Shown here: piece after piece, positions 33,618-47,650 of the stretch
Position numbering within the stretch: position 1 is the stretch's first letter
How the letters are laid out: each line of letters begins with the position of its first letter
From: Callorhinus ursinus
Taxonomy: Eukaryota > Chordata > Mammalia > Carnivora > Otariidae
Length of the DNA stretch: 64,000 nucleotides
Assembly: GCF_003265705.1 (NCBI RefSeq)
Contig: NW_020312785.1
Location: forward strand, 128,373,024 to 128,437,023
Reading direction: 5' to 3'
Program-made: the position numbers and the translations under genes
The notes under the pieces: generated by a model
The model's input: only the letters and a program-made list of their open reading frames with translations
Databases searched by the model: none
Told to the model about the DNA's origin: nothing

Positions 33618-34789
33618 AAGGGCTCCTTCTTTTGGGGGGATGGGGTGAGGGAAGGGAATGAGGGAGGACAGAGACTAATATGCTTTGTCACCTCTAAGAG
33701 TCTGTCCAGTGCTGTATGGAGGAAAGCCTCGCCCAGTTGGAACAGTTGTTGGAGATCCAGTTTTAATCAGTCAACCACGAGTATATTTCTCTGGAAGAAC
33801 TCCTCAGCACTCTAAAGAAAGCTAGGAGAAATTCTATTCTCGAAGCACTATTTCTTCTCCATGTCGTTTCTAATGCTGCTGAATGCCATTATGCAATGAT
33901 TTCAGTAGAAGACAGCTTTTCAAAATGGCATATTTTCTCACCTATCCTCAAGAATTCATCTATATTTCAAATGGCCTAGTTTCAAGCTGTTTTATCAGTC
34001 AGGCTAACACATGGTCTCAGACTTAGCAATTTAGGGAAGGGGAATGGGGGGGGGGGATGAAAGGACTTAATTTGCTACTCTGATATAGCACAGCCTTAAA
34101 TCTTAAGATTCTTCACAACCCAGGTTCACCTCCTCTGCTTTTCCACATTGCCACTGACTCTGAGCACTTCACTTTCAGGTTGTCCAGCCCTGTTTCCAGC
34201 TGACTCTCACAAGCCCCCTCGGGGGCAGCCCACTGTGGCTATTCCTATCACTCAAATAAAGAACAATAAAGTGTGTGCTCCATCAATGGCAGTAAGTGAG
34301 AAACAAAGACCTGCTTGTCTTACGCCTGACTCACACGGCAGCAAGCTGAGGGCTCTTGAGTCTCCTGGTCTCATTATATAATAAGCCCTCTTGTTCAGAG
34401 CTGCAGGAGTCCTTCCCGTTTATGTCAGTGTCTGAGTTCTTCCTCTTTTACCATTTTCACAACCAGCCCATATCTATTCTCTCTCAGTTCCAATCTAGGC
34501 AAATGGAATAGATTCTGTAGAGTCAAACAGGTAGGTATACATGTTTAGATAGAAATCTCTAATGTTTCACTGGAGGAGGCATCTGTTTTCCATGTTCTGA
34601 GCCTGGTTGGCCCACCTTCCCCTCCATCCTGGGAGCTGCCAATGTTTCCAGTATACTCCTTTTCTATGAAATTTAGCCAGAATCAGTTTCTGTTGTTTGC
34701 GAACAAGAACCCTTGTTTGTGATACAACCTTCAAAACAGCAATGATACATACATTCTCATAATCATAAATAATAGCAATAAAAATATCT
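33618..34789. other. Unassigned DNA
   Basis: No gene or nameable repeat is seen. A G-run lies at about 34046-34056. Confidence 0.5.
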
Positions 34790-35100
34790 GGGGAACTTTA
34801 GATAATGTGAATACTAACAAAATGGACACTTGAAAAAAATGTTAATGAAATACTGCTGGGGGAAGCTATTTATAAAACAGTATGTACAGTATGGTTCCAC
34901 TTTTGTAAAAGAAAAACATATATGTATATGTCAGATCTGACTAGAAGGAGATGTACCCAAATGTTAATAGAGTTATCTTCAAGAGAAGGATGTGCCTGGG
35001 ATACTTATTTGATTCTTTTAGCATCTCCATATTTACTATAATTTCTACAATGAATACATATTCCTTTTGTAATGTGAAAAAATGATAAATGTTATTTTAA
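34790..35100 (+). mobile_element. Old L1M 3' end
   Basis: GTACAGTATGGTTCCACTTT, then GAAGGAGATGTACCCAAATG and ATTTCTACAATGAATACATA are typical of L1M 3' UTRs. Confidence 0.75.
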
Positions 35101-35953
35101 GAAAAGTACGCTTGAGGATGAACTTACAGAATAATAGGGGTTAGTTGCTGATTGAAAACTACGTGAGCAATTAATGAAATGCTATTACAAAGACTTGCCT
35201 TTGTAAGAGCTCTAGAATCTTAATGATACCACTGCAGTACATCACCTATTGTTACCCAATCCTCAAAAACTCAACATGTACAAATAGGTCAGGTTGTTAA
35301 TCATGACTCACAAAGATGAATCATGGCATATAACTCGTGCTACTAAAAGATTGTAGTCAAACATACTATAACCTCCATACAAAATTATCCCCACTATTTT
35401 GAGAATCCAAGTATAAATGATTACTACATTGGCTCAGTATCTGAGCAGCTACCTCTTTCTCACAGCAGTTAAAACAACACCTTATAACTGCTGGTACATA
35501 TAATAGAGAAAAATATTAATAAAGAAAATTAACAATGTATTAGTTAATTTAGCTAGAGTGCAATTTCTAAAATAAAAATAGAAATTTTTTAGAAACTTTT
35601 AAAGCTCCTTAAATTTAAACTTTTTCCACATTGTAAAAGACTGTGTCATTACACCGGCATGAAAATTTATTCACCTCACATCAATTCCTCTCCTGCTAGA
35701 ATTCTTTAGAAACATTTGTCTGGGTTTTTTTTTTTTTTTCCTATTTGTTAAGTATTCTGTATTGTGTCTGGTTTTGCTTAAAAGGTTTGAGGCAAAACTT
35801 TTAAGTGCTCTAAGAATTTATTCTCCTTCAAAAGTATTTGGAATCAGGTATCCATAATGATACGATCTATTAAATGCTAGCTGACAATTAGAAATTCTAC
35901 ATCTCTTGACTGTACCATTTCCCGGGGTTTGGTCCAATCTCTCTTCTTCTACA
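35101..35953. other. Unassigned DNA
   Basis: No gene or nameable repeat is seen. Confidence 0.5.
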
Positions 35954-36695
35954 TCATTGGTTCTCAAAATTTTTGATCACAGGACCTCTTTATACTTCAA
36001 AAATTATCGAGGACCCCAAAAAGCTTTTTGTTCAAATGGGTGATATTTTTCAATGTTTACCATATTTGAAAGTAAAAGAGAAAAATTTGAAATTCTGATT
36101 CATTCAGGGGCACCTGGATGGCTCAATTGGTAAAGCAGCTGACTTAGGCTTGGGTCATGATCTCAAGGTCCTGGGATCGAGCCCTGGACCAGACTCCCCA
36201 CTGAATGAGGAGTCTGCTTGTCCCTCTGCCCTTGCCCCTGCTCATGCTCTCTCTCTCTCAAGTAGATAAATGGATGAAATCTTTTTTAAAAAAATACCGA
36301 CTTACTCATTTAGAAATAACAATAATAAAAACAGTAAAAAAAGAAATAACAATAAACTTGTTACTAAAAATAGCATATTTAAAAAAACCTATATTTTCCC
36401 CAAACAACAAAAAAATAGTGAAAGAATAACATTGTTTTACATTTTTGCAAATCTCTTTAATGTTTGGCTTAATAGATGACAACTAGATTATCCCAACTGC
36501 TTCTGCATTCATTCTGTGGCAATATCATATATCATTTAGTCTTTAGAAAAACTCCACTGCATACCTATGAAAAAAATAAGAGTGAAAAAGGCAAATAACA
36601 TCTTACTATCATTATGAAAATAATTTTTATTTCATAGACCCTCTGAAAGGATCTCAGGGAGCCCACTCCCTTGGGCTCCCAAGCCACCAGAGACA
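35954..36695 (+). mobile_element. Long non-autonomous hAT-type fossil interrupted by a Can-SINE
   Basis: The start CATTGGTTCTCAAAATTTTT, the middle GCAAATCTCTTTAATGTTTG and the late text CTCTGAAAGGATCTCAGGGA follow a roughly 530-bp mammalian hAT family that I know but cannot name with confidence (MER1A is a possibility). The Can-SINE at 36107-36294 splits it. The right end is decayed. Confidence 0.7.
36107..36294 (+). mobile_element. Can-SINE inside hAT fossil
   Basis: The head GGGGCACCTGGATGGCTCAA, the body CAAGGTCCTGGGATCGAGCC, a CT run and an A-rich tail. The TSD is too diverged to define exactly. Confidence 0.9.
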
Positions 36696-37414
36696 TCAAT
36701 GAGTTGATGTCATCTCATGATTATGCAGGAGCTAAATCAGATATCTAACACATGACACTAAATGTTTTCTGGGTCCAGGAATACTTTCCTGATGACAGCT
36801 ATTTGCCTTTTAAGCCATAGCAATGGATAAAAGTCTCCTTGGGTCTTTCACTGAGATGCAAAGAAAATTGTCCCATCTATCCAATGTTCAGCTAGGACAA
36901 GAATCAGGGCTACAAGCATACTGGACCCTCTTTTTTGGACAATTCCCAACTCTCCCTCTGTCTCAGAAAGAGATGCAAGTAAAGTTTGTACCTAAATAAC
37001 CAAAGGATCCTAAGGAAAGGAGCACCTTCCTTTTCCATCATAGACTATCCCAAAGACAGTTCCTGAGGCTATCTTAACTTTCTCGTTAGTCTTCAAAAGA
37101 CACTGTGATTTAAAATTCAACTAAAAATGGTCAGACATCTATCATACGCCATACACTGTGCTAGATTCCTACCTTCCTCTGTGAAACATCACCATTGGAT
37201 GGAAACACTTTAGTGGCCGATGATCCATCATGGCCAAGCCATCATCTAAGATAGAAGATTGAAATTTCAAAATGAGTATAGAAAGTTAAAGTAATGGAAG
37301 AAGCTCTTATAATTATCATCAACTCATACACCCAATCGCTGATTAACTGAGGCTTCCCGGGGCCCTCCAAAAAATACACTGACTGATGCCAACAGTATGT
37401 TGACCCGCATGATC

Positions 37415-37464
<50 letters not shown>

Positions 37465-38789
37465 ACTTAATGACAGGGATTATACCAATTGAGATATTTT
37501 AACAAGACTCAGTTAAGTTTGTATCCATATTATTAATGCCAGTTGGACTTGTTTTTGTAATTATGTAATTTAGTTGAATGTTCTATAAACTGATAACTAT
37601 GAGGGTAAAAAAAGAGTTGTTTATATGAAATCTCAGCTGAATGCTTTTGGAAAGTTTCAAAATAAAGGCAAGTCCCTTAAAACTACTAGAATTTAATCGA
37701 GTCTGGGTGTAACAACTTTTAAAGGACTGGAGAAAAAGAAAGAATGCTGGAAGGATTCTATTCTCAAATTTCTCTACAGAATGTCTTTAATACCTTGTTC
37801 AAAAAATTGAAAATTATAGATAAATTCACAATGGGTGAATTTTATACAAGGAAGACAAATGGTACTTCAATCAGCAAACTCATACTTCAAGAATTTTGCT
37901 TTATGATAGAAGATTGACAAATGAATATCCACTTACATTATTAAAAAGAGTAAAATGTTTAAGTTATGTATGTAACTTTTCAAAATTATCCTTCTCTTTA
38001 GCCAAGTTTTTGAGTATTTTTTATACAATCATGACTTTTGAATCCATGGAAATAAAGAATGTGTAACTTTTGTTCAGAAGATGGCTTGATCATAACATAA
38101 TTAGAAAATAAAAGTTGGCCCCAATTAAGTGCTAGTATTGATAGTAGTACTATAAATTATAGTATTTATAAATGCTATAAAAATTCACAAAGTGAACACC
38201 ATACTGTGCTGAAGTCATCAAGAAGCCTCCATGAAGTGAATGGGACACAAGCTAAGTGTCACAGGATGAGTGAGGAGTAGGTCCTCTTTCTGTAATGTGT
38301 GACTTCCAAATGATGAGATGAATTCAATTTATCACTCATGAAAATCTGTAGCTTTACTTTATAGTCACATCTTACCTTCCCATTGCTCTGTATTTCTCAT
38401 TCACCAAAATCTAGCAGCTAATAACATACCTTATGATCACTGCTTGCTTATTTTGCCTTTGACTTTCTCAGACTCCCATCTTATTGTTTTCTCTGTGAAA
38501 ATGCCCCTTCCTTATGTCTTTAATAACTTTGACTTTGCCAATTCCAAAAGCCTCAACCTTTGGTCATTCTGTCACTTAGACGTTTTCTTCTAGTCTTTAT
38601 TACTTTTTTCTTCCTGATTATAAAAAAATGTAAGTAGCAAAGTGTTCTAAATATTTTATGTTGCAAGTATAAAGAAAATAAAAATCACACTCTAGTTTAT
38701 TACATTTTTACCAAGATATTCCCTGAATCTACATCCCTGAGCTTCTTGAGTTCAAAATATATTTAAAGTGTTCTCTGTTCATGTTCTTT
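36696..38789. other. Unassigned DNA with a (CA)n microsatellite
   Basis: No gene is seen. A (CA)n run of about 21-22 units lies at 37418-37462. The rest is AT-rich and unassigned. Confidence 0.55.
37418..37462. repeat. (CA)n microsatellite
   Basis: An uninterrupted CA dinucleotide tract of about 22 units in otherwise unassigned sequence. Confidence 0.95.
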
Positions 38790-39185
38790 TTATCTCCACA
38801 CTTCTCATGTTCTTCTCCTGTTGTTCTCCTGATGCTCAAAGGGCTGGCTCCTTCCTTTCCTTTAAACACCAGATTAAATATCGCCTCCTGACAGAGGCTT
38901 TATGCAAGCTACCAGCCCATCTAAGTAACCCCCACCTCTACCCTAGTATTCTGTGCCACAGCATTCTGATATCAAGCTTATTTCCTTCTGAGCACTTATC
39001 AATAATGTCCAATTAATTTTATTCATTTATTTACTTGTTAAGTATCTGTTTTTCCTCTGGAATTTAAATACCATGAGAGCTGGAAGCATATTTGTTTTGT
39101 TCATAAATATCTATCCAGAACTCTGCACAGTGTCTGACATATATCAGGTGTTTAATAAACATTTATGGAATGAAGTAATAAGTGA
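38790..39185 (+). mobile_element. L2 LINE 3' end
   Basis: CCTTTAAACACCAGATTAAA, ACCATGAGAGCTGGAAGCAT, and a tail with TTTAATAAACATTTATGGAATGA-type text match L2. Confidence 0.7.
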
Positions 39186-40869
39186 ACAAATTAATGGTTT
39201 TGTCATTAAGAGATAGTCACCTGTAATTCTTCAGTGAACACACTGTCAGAGATTTTCCTATGTATGCACATTTATATTTTCTTTTACAAAAAATAGGATT
39301 ATACTATGCGTACTGTTTTTTCATCTATTTTGTTCACCTAAAATGTCTCATAAACATCTTTCTTTGGCAGATTCTACTGACCTTCATCATCATTCAAACG
39401 CAGCAGAGATTTCCAATGTATGGAAGGTAACTAGATCTTTATACTTGAACATCCAGAACGACATCTAACTAATTCAGATATATAGTTTTCTGAATGTGAA
39501 AAACACATTGTCTTTCTCCTTTAAGACTACTAATTCATTAACTATAGTAATTTTCTCTTTTTATATTATGTCATCTAAGAACTCTTATTTTCTGTTCCTT
39601 TGTATTTTCAAAAAATTGTACATTCTATTTTAACATAGCTTTTCACTGTGTTACATCATATCTCATATTATTTCAACATGGGGAAAAAACAATGGTCACT
39701 TTTCCTCTCAAACTGCAAAAGTTTTTCTACTCAAATAACAACATTTTTGTTGACATTTATTCTACATGCCCCTTTCCATTCTGTATTAAGCATTTCATTT
39801 TCTTTCTTTGCATTTCAACATTGTTTTATTTTCATAGAGTGTTCTCTCTTGCCTGACCCCTCACAAGTATACTATAAATATGTATAATAATTGCTCTTCT
39901 CATTGTTTTAGTCATATTATTTTTCCAAATGTAGTCAACTTTTTTTATTTCATGTTCTATCAATTGATCAATTGTCATTTAAGTCAATATCTCTAGGTCC
40001 CAGGTAAGTGTTTCACGACTTTTTTTAAATACCCAATTAAACTTTGATTCTTCTTTGCTCTCGATTCTTGTTTGTGACTCTGTTCTCTACTTCATACATA
40101 CTTTTAGTTTTTCTTTTGTTACTTCTATAATTAGAAAGAGTACTAGGGCTACAAAATGTGACCTTTAAACATTCAAAGGACAAAAGCAGACATTCTATGA
40201 GAGCCAAAGAGAAACTGCAGCACCAAAAAAAGAGCCATGACTTATTCACATTAAATCCCCCAGGAAATTACTTAAACTATTGTGACTGTGTTTTACAGGA
40301 AAAGAGGGTATCAGAAGAAAACAAGGAAAAAAATAAATAAAGACAGATATTCTGCTATAAAGTTTTCCTAGTGGCTACCTAGCTGGAGAGATAGAGATAA
40401 CTAGATGATATTTATCAATATCAAGAGATGTCATTATCCCCAAGAGGATGGAAAACTGGCTAATATTGGAATGTAAAATGCATTTGGGACCATAAGGCGA
40501 TGTGAACCCTGTCTTATTGGAAAAGGACTTTTCTGAGCTAGAAAAAGGTGAGTAATATCATATAGCCAAGGTTGATAGAAAAGTCACCTGCTATGGAACC
40601 ATGAAGATGGTAAATGCAGCCCCATCCAAAAGGTGACGCAAGGACTGCTCACTTCACAAAAACTCTTTGTTCACTAAGAAATTCTTACTTTGAATTGCTC
40701 GGAGGAAATCCTGTCCTTTCTGTAATTTCTCCATTTTGACCAAACCAAGATATGCACCTACTTTCTTGCTCTTTTTTGCCAGCCAATCCTCACTCATTGT
40801 TTCTTGCCAAATATCTAATTTATTGATTTTTACATTTATAGTAATTCTATGTGGAAGTATTTCAGCTAT
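39186..40869. other. Unassigned DNA
   Basis: No gene is seen. A 76-aa minus-strand frame at 40654-40884 reads as plausible protein but has no motif that I recognise and no flanking retrocopy hallmarks. Confidence 0.5.
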
Positions 40870-41330
40870 CAAAATAGCTACCATTTTTTGAACTCTTAGT
40901 TTGTATCAGGCAATAGTAAGCATTTTCTATAGACAGTTTTTTTTAAGAGTTTATTTTTATTTATTAGACAGAGAGAGAGAGCGAGAGAGCACAAGTAGGG
41001 GGAGCAGCAGAGGGAGAGGGAGAAGCAGGCTCCCCACTGAGCAGGGAGCCTGATGCAGGGCTCGATCCCAGGACCCTGAGATCATGACCTGAGCCAAAGG
41101 CAGTCGCTTAACCGACTGAGCCACCCAGACGCCCTAGACAGTGTTTCTTGTCCACAGAACAAATATATGAATCAAAGATTACACTGATTTTACAGAGGAG
41201 GAGATGGAGACATAGATGAAGTCACTGTGCCAAGGTCTCCCAGCTAGTAAGAGAAGAGGAAGACAGAACTCAGCTCTGACTCCCAGCATATCCACGCTGG
41301 CCAGACTCTTCTGCCTCATTTCGGAGGTAA
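40870..41330 (-). mobile_element. MIR (minus) interrupted by a Can-SINE
   Basis: GATTTTACAGAGGAGGAGAT, then CAAGGTCTCCCAGCTAGTAA and GAACTCAGCTCTGACTCCCA are reverse-complement MIR. The left part before the SINE is weaker. Confidence 0.75.
40938..41134 (-). mobile_element. Can-SINE, reverse orientation
   Basis: T-run start, SINE text in reverse, head complement GAGCCACCCAGACGCCC at the right end. The TSD is TAGACAGT at 40930-40937 and 41135-41142. Confidence 0.93.
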
Positions 41331-43265
41331 TATTTTGACAGCACACAGCACACATGGAAAAGTAGGTTTAATTCATTATGTAACCATTGAACCAGTTCAA
41401 AACAATTACACACAGCCTAACTAAACTCGTAAGGGAAATATAAAATGTCTTTTAAAAGTGCTTCTACTTTTGAAATACACAGGATATTGACAATAGTCCA
41501 TTGTTACCTGCCTTTTAAACTTTGCCATTTTTCTGTCTGAAACATTTAAGGACAAATTTAAACCATATTTTATTGAAAAAAAGGCAAAAACTTCATGTAT
41601 GTCCACTAACCCCTAAGGCCAGAATTTTTCTTTCCAATTGATCTACTGCAGATTTTGAAAATCATGTTTCTCTTCTACCGTATGAAAATAAATTGGGCCA
41701 CATCCAGTGGTTAAGCGCTCTCTAGCACGCTTGCACTCATATGTGCCCATGTGAGAGTAAATGGAATTCCCGCTCATGGTACTTGCAGAGGTACTCCCTC
41801 ATCTGGAACTATTTAACATCAAAAGTGCTACCGTAAATCCTACCCTGTAGAACTGCCTCTTTTTCACAATAGGAAAAACCTTTATTAACCAGTCACACTA
41901 TTATAGCACCCACTGGAAATTCTTCGGTAAAATTATCCCTCTTAGTGATAATAAGAGGTGGAGCCATTTACAATCCTCCAAATTGGTAGCCACAATAATT
42001 CAATTCAAAAATTACTACACAAAGTTTTTTATGAAATAATGCAAAAGAAAAAATAATTACAGTTAAGCCATTGACAATTTCCCATTATAACCATTCACAG
42101 AAATATGCACTATGAGTATCTTCACTATACTTAAGTTTGCAAGATCCCCTTTTCTACTTAGGACAGCTAAAATGTTCCTAAATAAACATTAAACTTACAT
42201 CAGAAGAGAAAGCTATTTAAAAATCAAGTAACAACCATACTCAGACACACTAAATATGATATCTATAATAAAAATCAATTACCTAGTATTTTCTATCCTA
42301 GTGAAATAAAAACCAGGATTATTATCCTTTTATATTTTATATTTTATCAAAAAACACTTAATCTGGTTAAGTAAAGGATCATGGGAAGGAGAAATACATT
42401 AGTGTATATGAAATAGTTGTAAAAAATTCCATTTTGCCCTTCTCTGACATAAAATTAATAGTGGAACCCTACAACTTTATTTGTACATACTTAACTATAT
42501 CACACTCCAACTATGGCTAATGTCAACATTGTACTATGAGTCTTGGCATTAGGAAATACCACTCCGTTTTACAAAAGGCCACATGTGAGGAGTGAACTAT
42601 GCTAGGCATGCAAAGATAAAACATTCTACCTGCCATCAAGGTGTATATTTAAATAGACCGATTCTTAAAGGATGTTCACCAAAAAATTATGAAGAATGTG
42701 AGAGGCACAAAGAAAATGCCTTGAAAAAAATGAAATGTTTATTTCAGTTGAAGAACATCAACAAAATTATAATAAAAGAGTTAGTGTTTGAACCTCTACT
42801 GGGAGTTAGGATAGGGCGTCAAAGGCAGAGAGGAGGACAGAACAACGTGAGCACAATATGAAAATAGGAAAGGAAAGAAATAGGTTGGCTAAAGCCTCAG
42901 CTTACAAAAGAGAGACTTGGGGAGACTGTTTGCAAACCTAAACATGGTAAGCTTACTCAATAAGCATAAAAAATTTTGAAGCTTCTCATTTCTTTTTGAA
43001 ACCTTTGAGCAAGAGGAACACATCCTGACTTGTCCTCAGAGAGGTCACTGCACAAAGGGCCAAGGTAAATAATTTGGAGAGAAGACCGATTGTCAAGGAG
43101 ACTCTTGCAATTGAAGAAAACAAGTGTCTAAAGAAACTGAATTAAGGCAGTGAGCAAACATATAATAATATAAGCCACTTAATCTCATATTTTGGTTTGC
43201 CAATAATATCTTCCATCCCGCAGCTATATCCTCAATTGAAACATTAGCATTAAAAAGAAAAGCCC
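41331..43265. other. Unassigned DNA
   Basis: No gene or confident repeat is seen. The stretch at 42580-42900 resembles an old LINE remnant, but weakly. Confidence 0.5.
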
Positions 43266-43269
43266 TTTA

Positions 43270-44252
43270 AACAGACATCTCATCAAAGAAGATATACACA
43301 TGATAAATAAGTATATGAAAGGATGCTCCAGCTCCACATCATATGTTGTTAGGAAAATTCAAATCAAAGCAATGAGATACTACTACACACCTATTAGAAT
43401 GGCCAGAATCCGGAGCACTAACACCACCAAATGCTGGCAAGGATGCAGAGCGACAGGGACTCTCATTTATTGCTGGTGGGAATGCAAAATGGTATGGCCA
43501 TTTTGGAAGACAGTTTAGCAGTTTCTTACAAAACTGAATATATTCTTATCATACGATCCACCAATCCCACTTCTTGGTTTTAAAGCAAAGGAATTAAAAA
43601 CATAGCCACACAAAAACCTGCACACAGATGTTTACAGCAGCTTCATTCATAATTGTCAAAATTTGGAAGCAACCAAGATGTCCTTCAGTAAGTGAGTGGA
43701 TAAAGAAACTGTGGTACATCCAGGCAATGGAATATTATTCAATGCTAAAAAGAAATGGGCTGTCAAGCCATAAAAAAACATGAAGGAATATTAAATGTAT
43801 ATCCCTAACTGAAAGAAGCCAATCTAAAAAGGCTACATATTTCATGATTCCAACTATATGACATTCTGGAAAAGGCAAAACTATGGAGACAGTAAAAAGA
43901 TCAGTAGTTGCTGGGGGTTAAGAGGAAGGAAGGATGAATAGGCAAAGCACAGAGGAGTTTTAGGGCAATGATATGATATACTGTGTATGATATTATAATG
44001 GGAAATCTGTCATTATAACAACACCAACAGTGAACCATAATGTAAAATATGGACTTTGGGTGATTATGACGTTGTCAGTGTAGATTCATGAATAGTAACA
44101 AATGTGCCATTCTGGTGGGGGCTGTTGATAATGGGGGAGGTTGTGCATGTGTGGGGGTGAAAGACATATGGGAACTCTCTATACCTTCTGCTCAATTTTG
44201 CTGTGAATGTAAAAGTGCTCTAAAAACTAGTCTATTTAAAAAAAAAAAAACA
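43270..44252 (+). mobile_element. Old L1 (L1MA/MB-like) 3' end
   Basis: ORF2 tail text (CATCATATGTTGTTAGGAAA, ACACACCTATTAGAATGGCC), then TGGAATATTATTCAATGCTA and a 3' UTR ending in poly(A) at about 44240-44251. Stops and frameshifts throughout. Confidence 0.85.
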
Positions 44253-45025
44253 TTAACTAAATTCAGAAACTCAAAACAATGCATCCAAAATTTAGGTGCA
44301 TTGTAGAAAACTTAACAAACTGCTCAGAAATTTCACTTGGGGTACGTATAAAGATTTTGTAACATTAATAATTTCTACAACAATGCTATATTCATTTTGA
44401 AACTGAATTAGAGGTGCCTTTTTAAAGCTATATATTCAGTGTACTTAAATTCTCTAGAGTTAATGTTTAGTATTCATCTTATTACAGTAAAAATTGTTCA
44501 CATTTAGCAAGAGCTTTGGAAAATCTAGGGCTATTCAATCTGCATACAATTTTGCTGTGTTGAAAATGTATGTATGTGGAGTTTTTGTTTTTATAGATAA
44601 TTAATTTGTATATATGGATTTCTGTCCTCAAAAGATTATTGTGGGATGCCATTAATGTTTGGTAAGATCTAAAGCATAAATACTAAGGTACTGTATGGTC
44701 TAGAAGTAGAAGCCCATTATACTTTTATGATTAAGTTACACTATATAATATCTAACTATAGGTTAATGTGAAATTGCTAGTTCAGTTACCATGAGTACAA
44801 ATATTAGAGAAAAAATTGAAATTATTTGCAAAGTAGCTTATAATGAATTTGAGTTTAAATGTGCTAGTAATTTTTCAAAACTCAAATAGGAATAATTCTG
44901 TCTCTCCCTGTATCTTTTCATAACAAGAATAAAAATTCCACAATAACAATGACAATTTATTTCTAGTATAAAAATTATACAAGATGTGTGAACAAATTTT
45001 ACTGAGACAGTAAAAGACTTAAGTA
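44253..45025. other. Unassigned AT-rich DNA
   Basis: No gene or nameable repeat is seen. Confidence 0.5.
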
Positions 45026-45029
45026 AATA

Positions 45030-47040
45030 TATAGTGACCATATATCTAGGATTGGAAGACTCAATATTGAAAAGATACCAATTCTCTACAAAATAATATG
45101 TGAGGGGCACCTGGGTGGCTCAGTCGGTTAAGTATCTGCTTTCAGTTCAGGTCATAATCCCAGGGTCCTGGGATTGAGCCCCACATCAGGCTCCCTGCTC
45201 AGCAAGGAGCCTGCTTCTCTCTCTCTCTCCCTCTGCTGCTCCCCCTGCTTGTGTGCTCGCACTTTCTCTCTGTCAAATAAATAAATAAAATCATTTTTAA
45301 AAATATGTAAATATAATGTAATGCCATATAAAATCCTAAGACACTTTTGGAACAGAGGGGCCTTGAAAAAAATTCTTTGTTTAAAAGAATAAACATGAAA
45401 ATTGAAAATCCAGAAATTTTCTGAAAAAGAATACAGAAGTGAAACTTATTCCACTATATTTTAAACATACTTAAAGTTACAAAAATGAAGGCTTGACAAA
45501 GGAGCCAGAATAGACATACAAATCACTGAAACAGAATAAATAAGTGGTTAATAATGACAAAGGAAGACCTTTGAATCAGTGCGGAAATGGTAAATGTTGT
45601 TGGGAAAGTGGAAGAAAAATCTGTGCTTAAAGAAGAAAAGAAAAATTTTATCCCTAATTCATACCTTCATTCAGAATAAAATCCAGATAAATTAAAAATA
45701 TAAATATTAAAATGTAATTATACACAAAAAAGAAAGAAATCCAGGTAGATATTTGTATAATCAGTGTGGGAAAGAATTTTTTAAACATGATGTAACATGG
45801 AAAAAGTCAATAAATCTGACTGCATAAAGTCATTTAACACTGAACTGCAAAAATGCCAAAAACAAAGTTAGATGACAAATTTGGAGGGAAACTGTAATGT
45901 ATAGGGCAAAAAAATTTACCATAAATATGAGATATTATTTTTCACATCTATTAGTCAGGGTCCTGGCAAAACAAAAACAAAAACAGGGCACACTCAAGCA
46001 GAGTGATTAGGAACTTTAACATAAGGGTGCTTTTTACAAAAGTATGGACAGTGCTAAGGGAAACCAATCAGGGATGGTGAAGCACCCAAGGCTAGCAATA
46101 GTCCTGAAGGGAGCCATTGTCCTCCGTAGGTCAGAAAGGGCAAGGAAGGAGCATTTTCTGGCACAGAAAATGAGTGGAGACCATCAGACAGGAGCTGTGA
46201 GTTTTGGTAAGGAGACAACCCATCCACCATCAACCTGGCAGAGAAGGAGCAAAAGAACCATGCTCCCATCTGCCCATCTCCTGCCAATGGCTTCACTGGC
46301 AGACCCATGAGGGAGCCAGAGGGCAAGGAGCCCACTGATGCTCCAAAGAGCTGGGTGGAGAAGGGTGGAGAGTGAATCTGGAGGCAGAAATGGAAAGTTT
46401 GTCATTGGAAAATATTTTGAAATGATTAATATTGGTGCTGTAGGGAGTGTGGAGAACTGGGATTCAAATACATGTTTGTGGTGACATAAGTCTTTCCACC
46501 CTTCTGGAGGTCAGGTGACAATATGAAATGCTTATATCCTGTAAAACCCAGATATTCTACTTCAAAAGATCTATCCTTCAGAAAGAATCAAAGAGACAGT
46601 GTGTGTGTTTGTGTGTGTGTATACACACCCATATATGAATAGTCATCACATTGTTTATTGTAATTAAGATTTTATAGCAACTTTAATTCCATCAATAGGG
46701 AATTGGTTAAATATGTTATTATATTCAAAAAATGGAATATATGCATATATTAAATTAATTATTTAGTCTTATATTTCTTTTTTGAATTTTTTATTTCAGC
46801 TTTATTGAGGTATAAAGTATACTGACAAATAACTGGCTTATATTTTTGGCTTATATATCTTAATAAGGAAATATCATAATAAACCATTAAGTGACAAAAT
46901 TCATACAAAAAATAGTGAGCGTGTATGTATATACCAAGAGAAAAATGGTGAAATTATGAGTGATTTTTGTTTATTCGTTTTATTTCTGGTTATGTGTGTT
47001 TCCCAATTTTTCAAACAATTAACATTATTATATAGTAGTT
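45030..47040 (+). mobile_element. Old L1M fragment with two interruptions
   Basis: ATCTAGGATTGGAAGACTCA (45050 onward) and CAAATCACTGAAACAGAATA are old L1 ORF2. It is split by a Can-SINE (45104-45301) and by other old repeat text at about 45952-46425 that begins AGTCAGGGTCCTGGCAAAAC, probably another L1 3' UTR. L1M text then continues to about 47035. Confidence 0.7.
45104..45301 (+). mobile_element. Can-SINE
   Basis: The head GGGGCACCTGGGTGGCTCAG, a typical body and an AAATAAATAAAATC tail. A short TSD, AATATGT, lies at 45095-45101 and 45302-45308. Confidence 0.93.
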
Positions 47041-47650
47041 GGGTTTTTATTTTAGGGAAAAAAAGAGAAATCTGAATGTAAAATTAACTCTAACATTAGA
47101 TATTTTGGGCACTTTTCAATTTGGTTTCTTACTGGTATCAAAAGAAAATGTGTATCCTTTATTAACAAAAAAAAATGAGATAAAGCAGTGCATCAGGGTA
47201 AATGAAGGCCTCTGTAATAAAAAGCTTAGGGAATGGAGGACAATAAATATTTATGAGAGAATTGTATTTGGAGAGGGAAGGAGATGTTTTTAATGATACA
47301 AAAGGTATATTATAGAGTTGTTTCAGCCACAAAAGTGACAGGATCACCAGTCATCAAGCTCATCTTTTTCTCTAACTTCTAAAATACAGTGTCAACTTCA
47401 CAGCATGAAGCCCGTTATAAATTGCAGCCCTAATTTTACATTAATACCAAAACAAGACTACCAAAATTTAAGTGTCAAGCCCCATATTGCACATGGTATT
47501 ATTTATGTCTAATAGATAAATGAAAGTTTTTCTTTTAATCCCTCAATTTCAATTAGATTAACTAGGGTTCATAGGTATTAGGGGAAGGCAATTTATTCAT
47601 AATCAGAAAATTCATTTATGAAATAAAATTATGTCCCATTCTGAGGGTTG
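47041..47650. other. Unassigned AT-rich DNA
   Basis: No gene or nameable repeat is seen. Confidence 0.5.

Noticed and set aside
37418..37462. Regularly repeated sequence considered as a CRISPR or satellite array
   Set aside because: It is a simple dinucleotide repeat without spacers, and the window is mammalian.
40654..40884. 76-aa minus-strand frame of protein-like composition
   Set aside because: No recognised domain and no TSD, poly(A) or exon context. I could not support a gene call.
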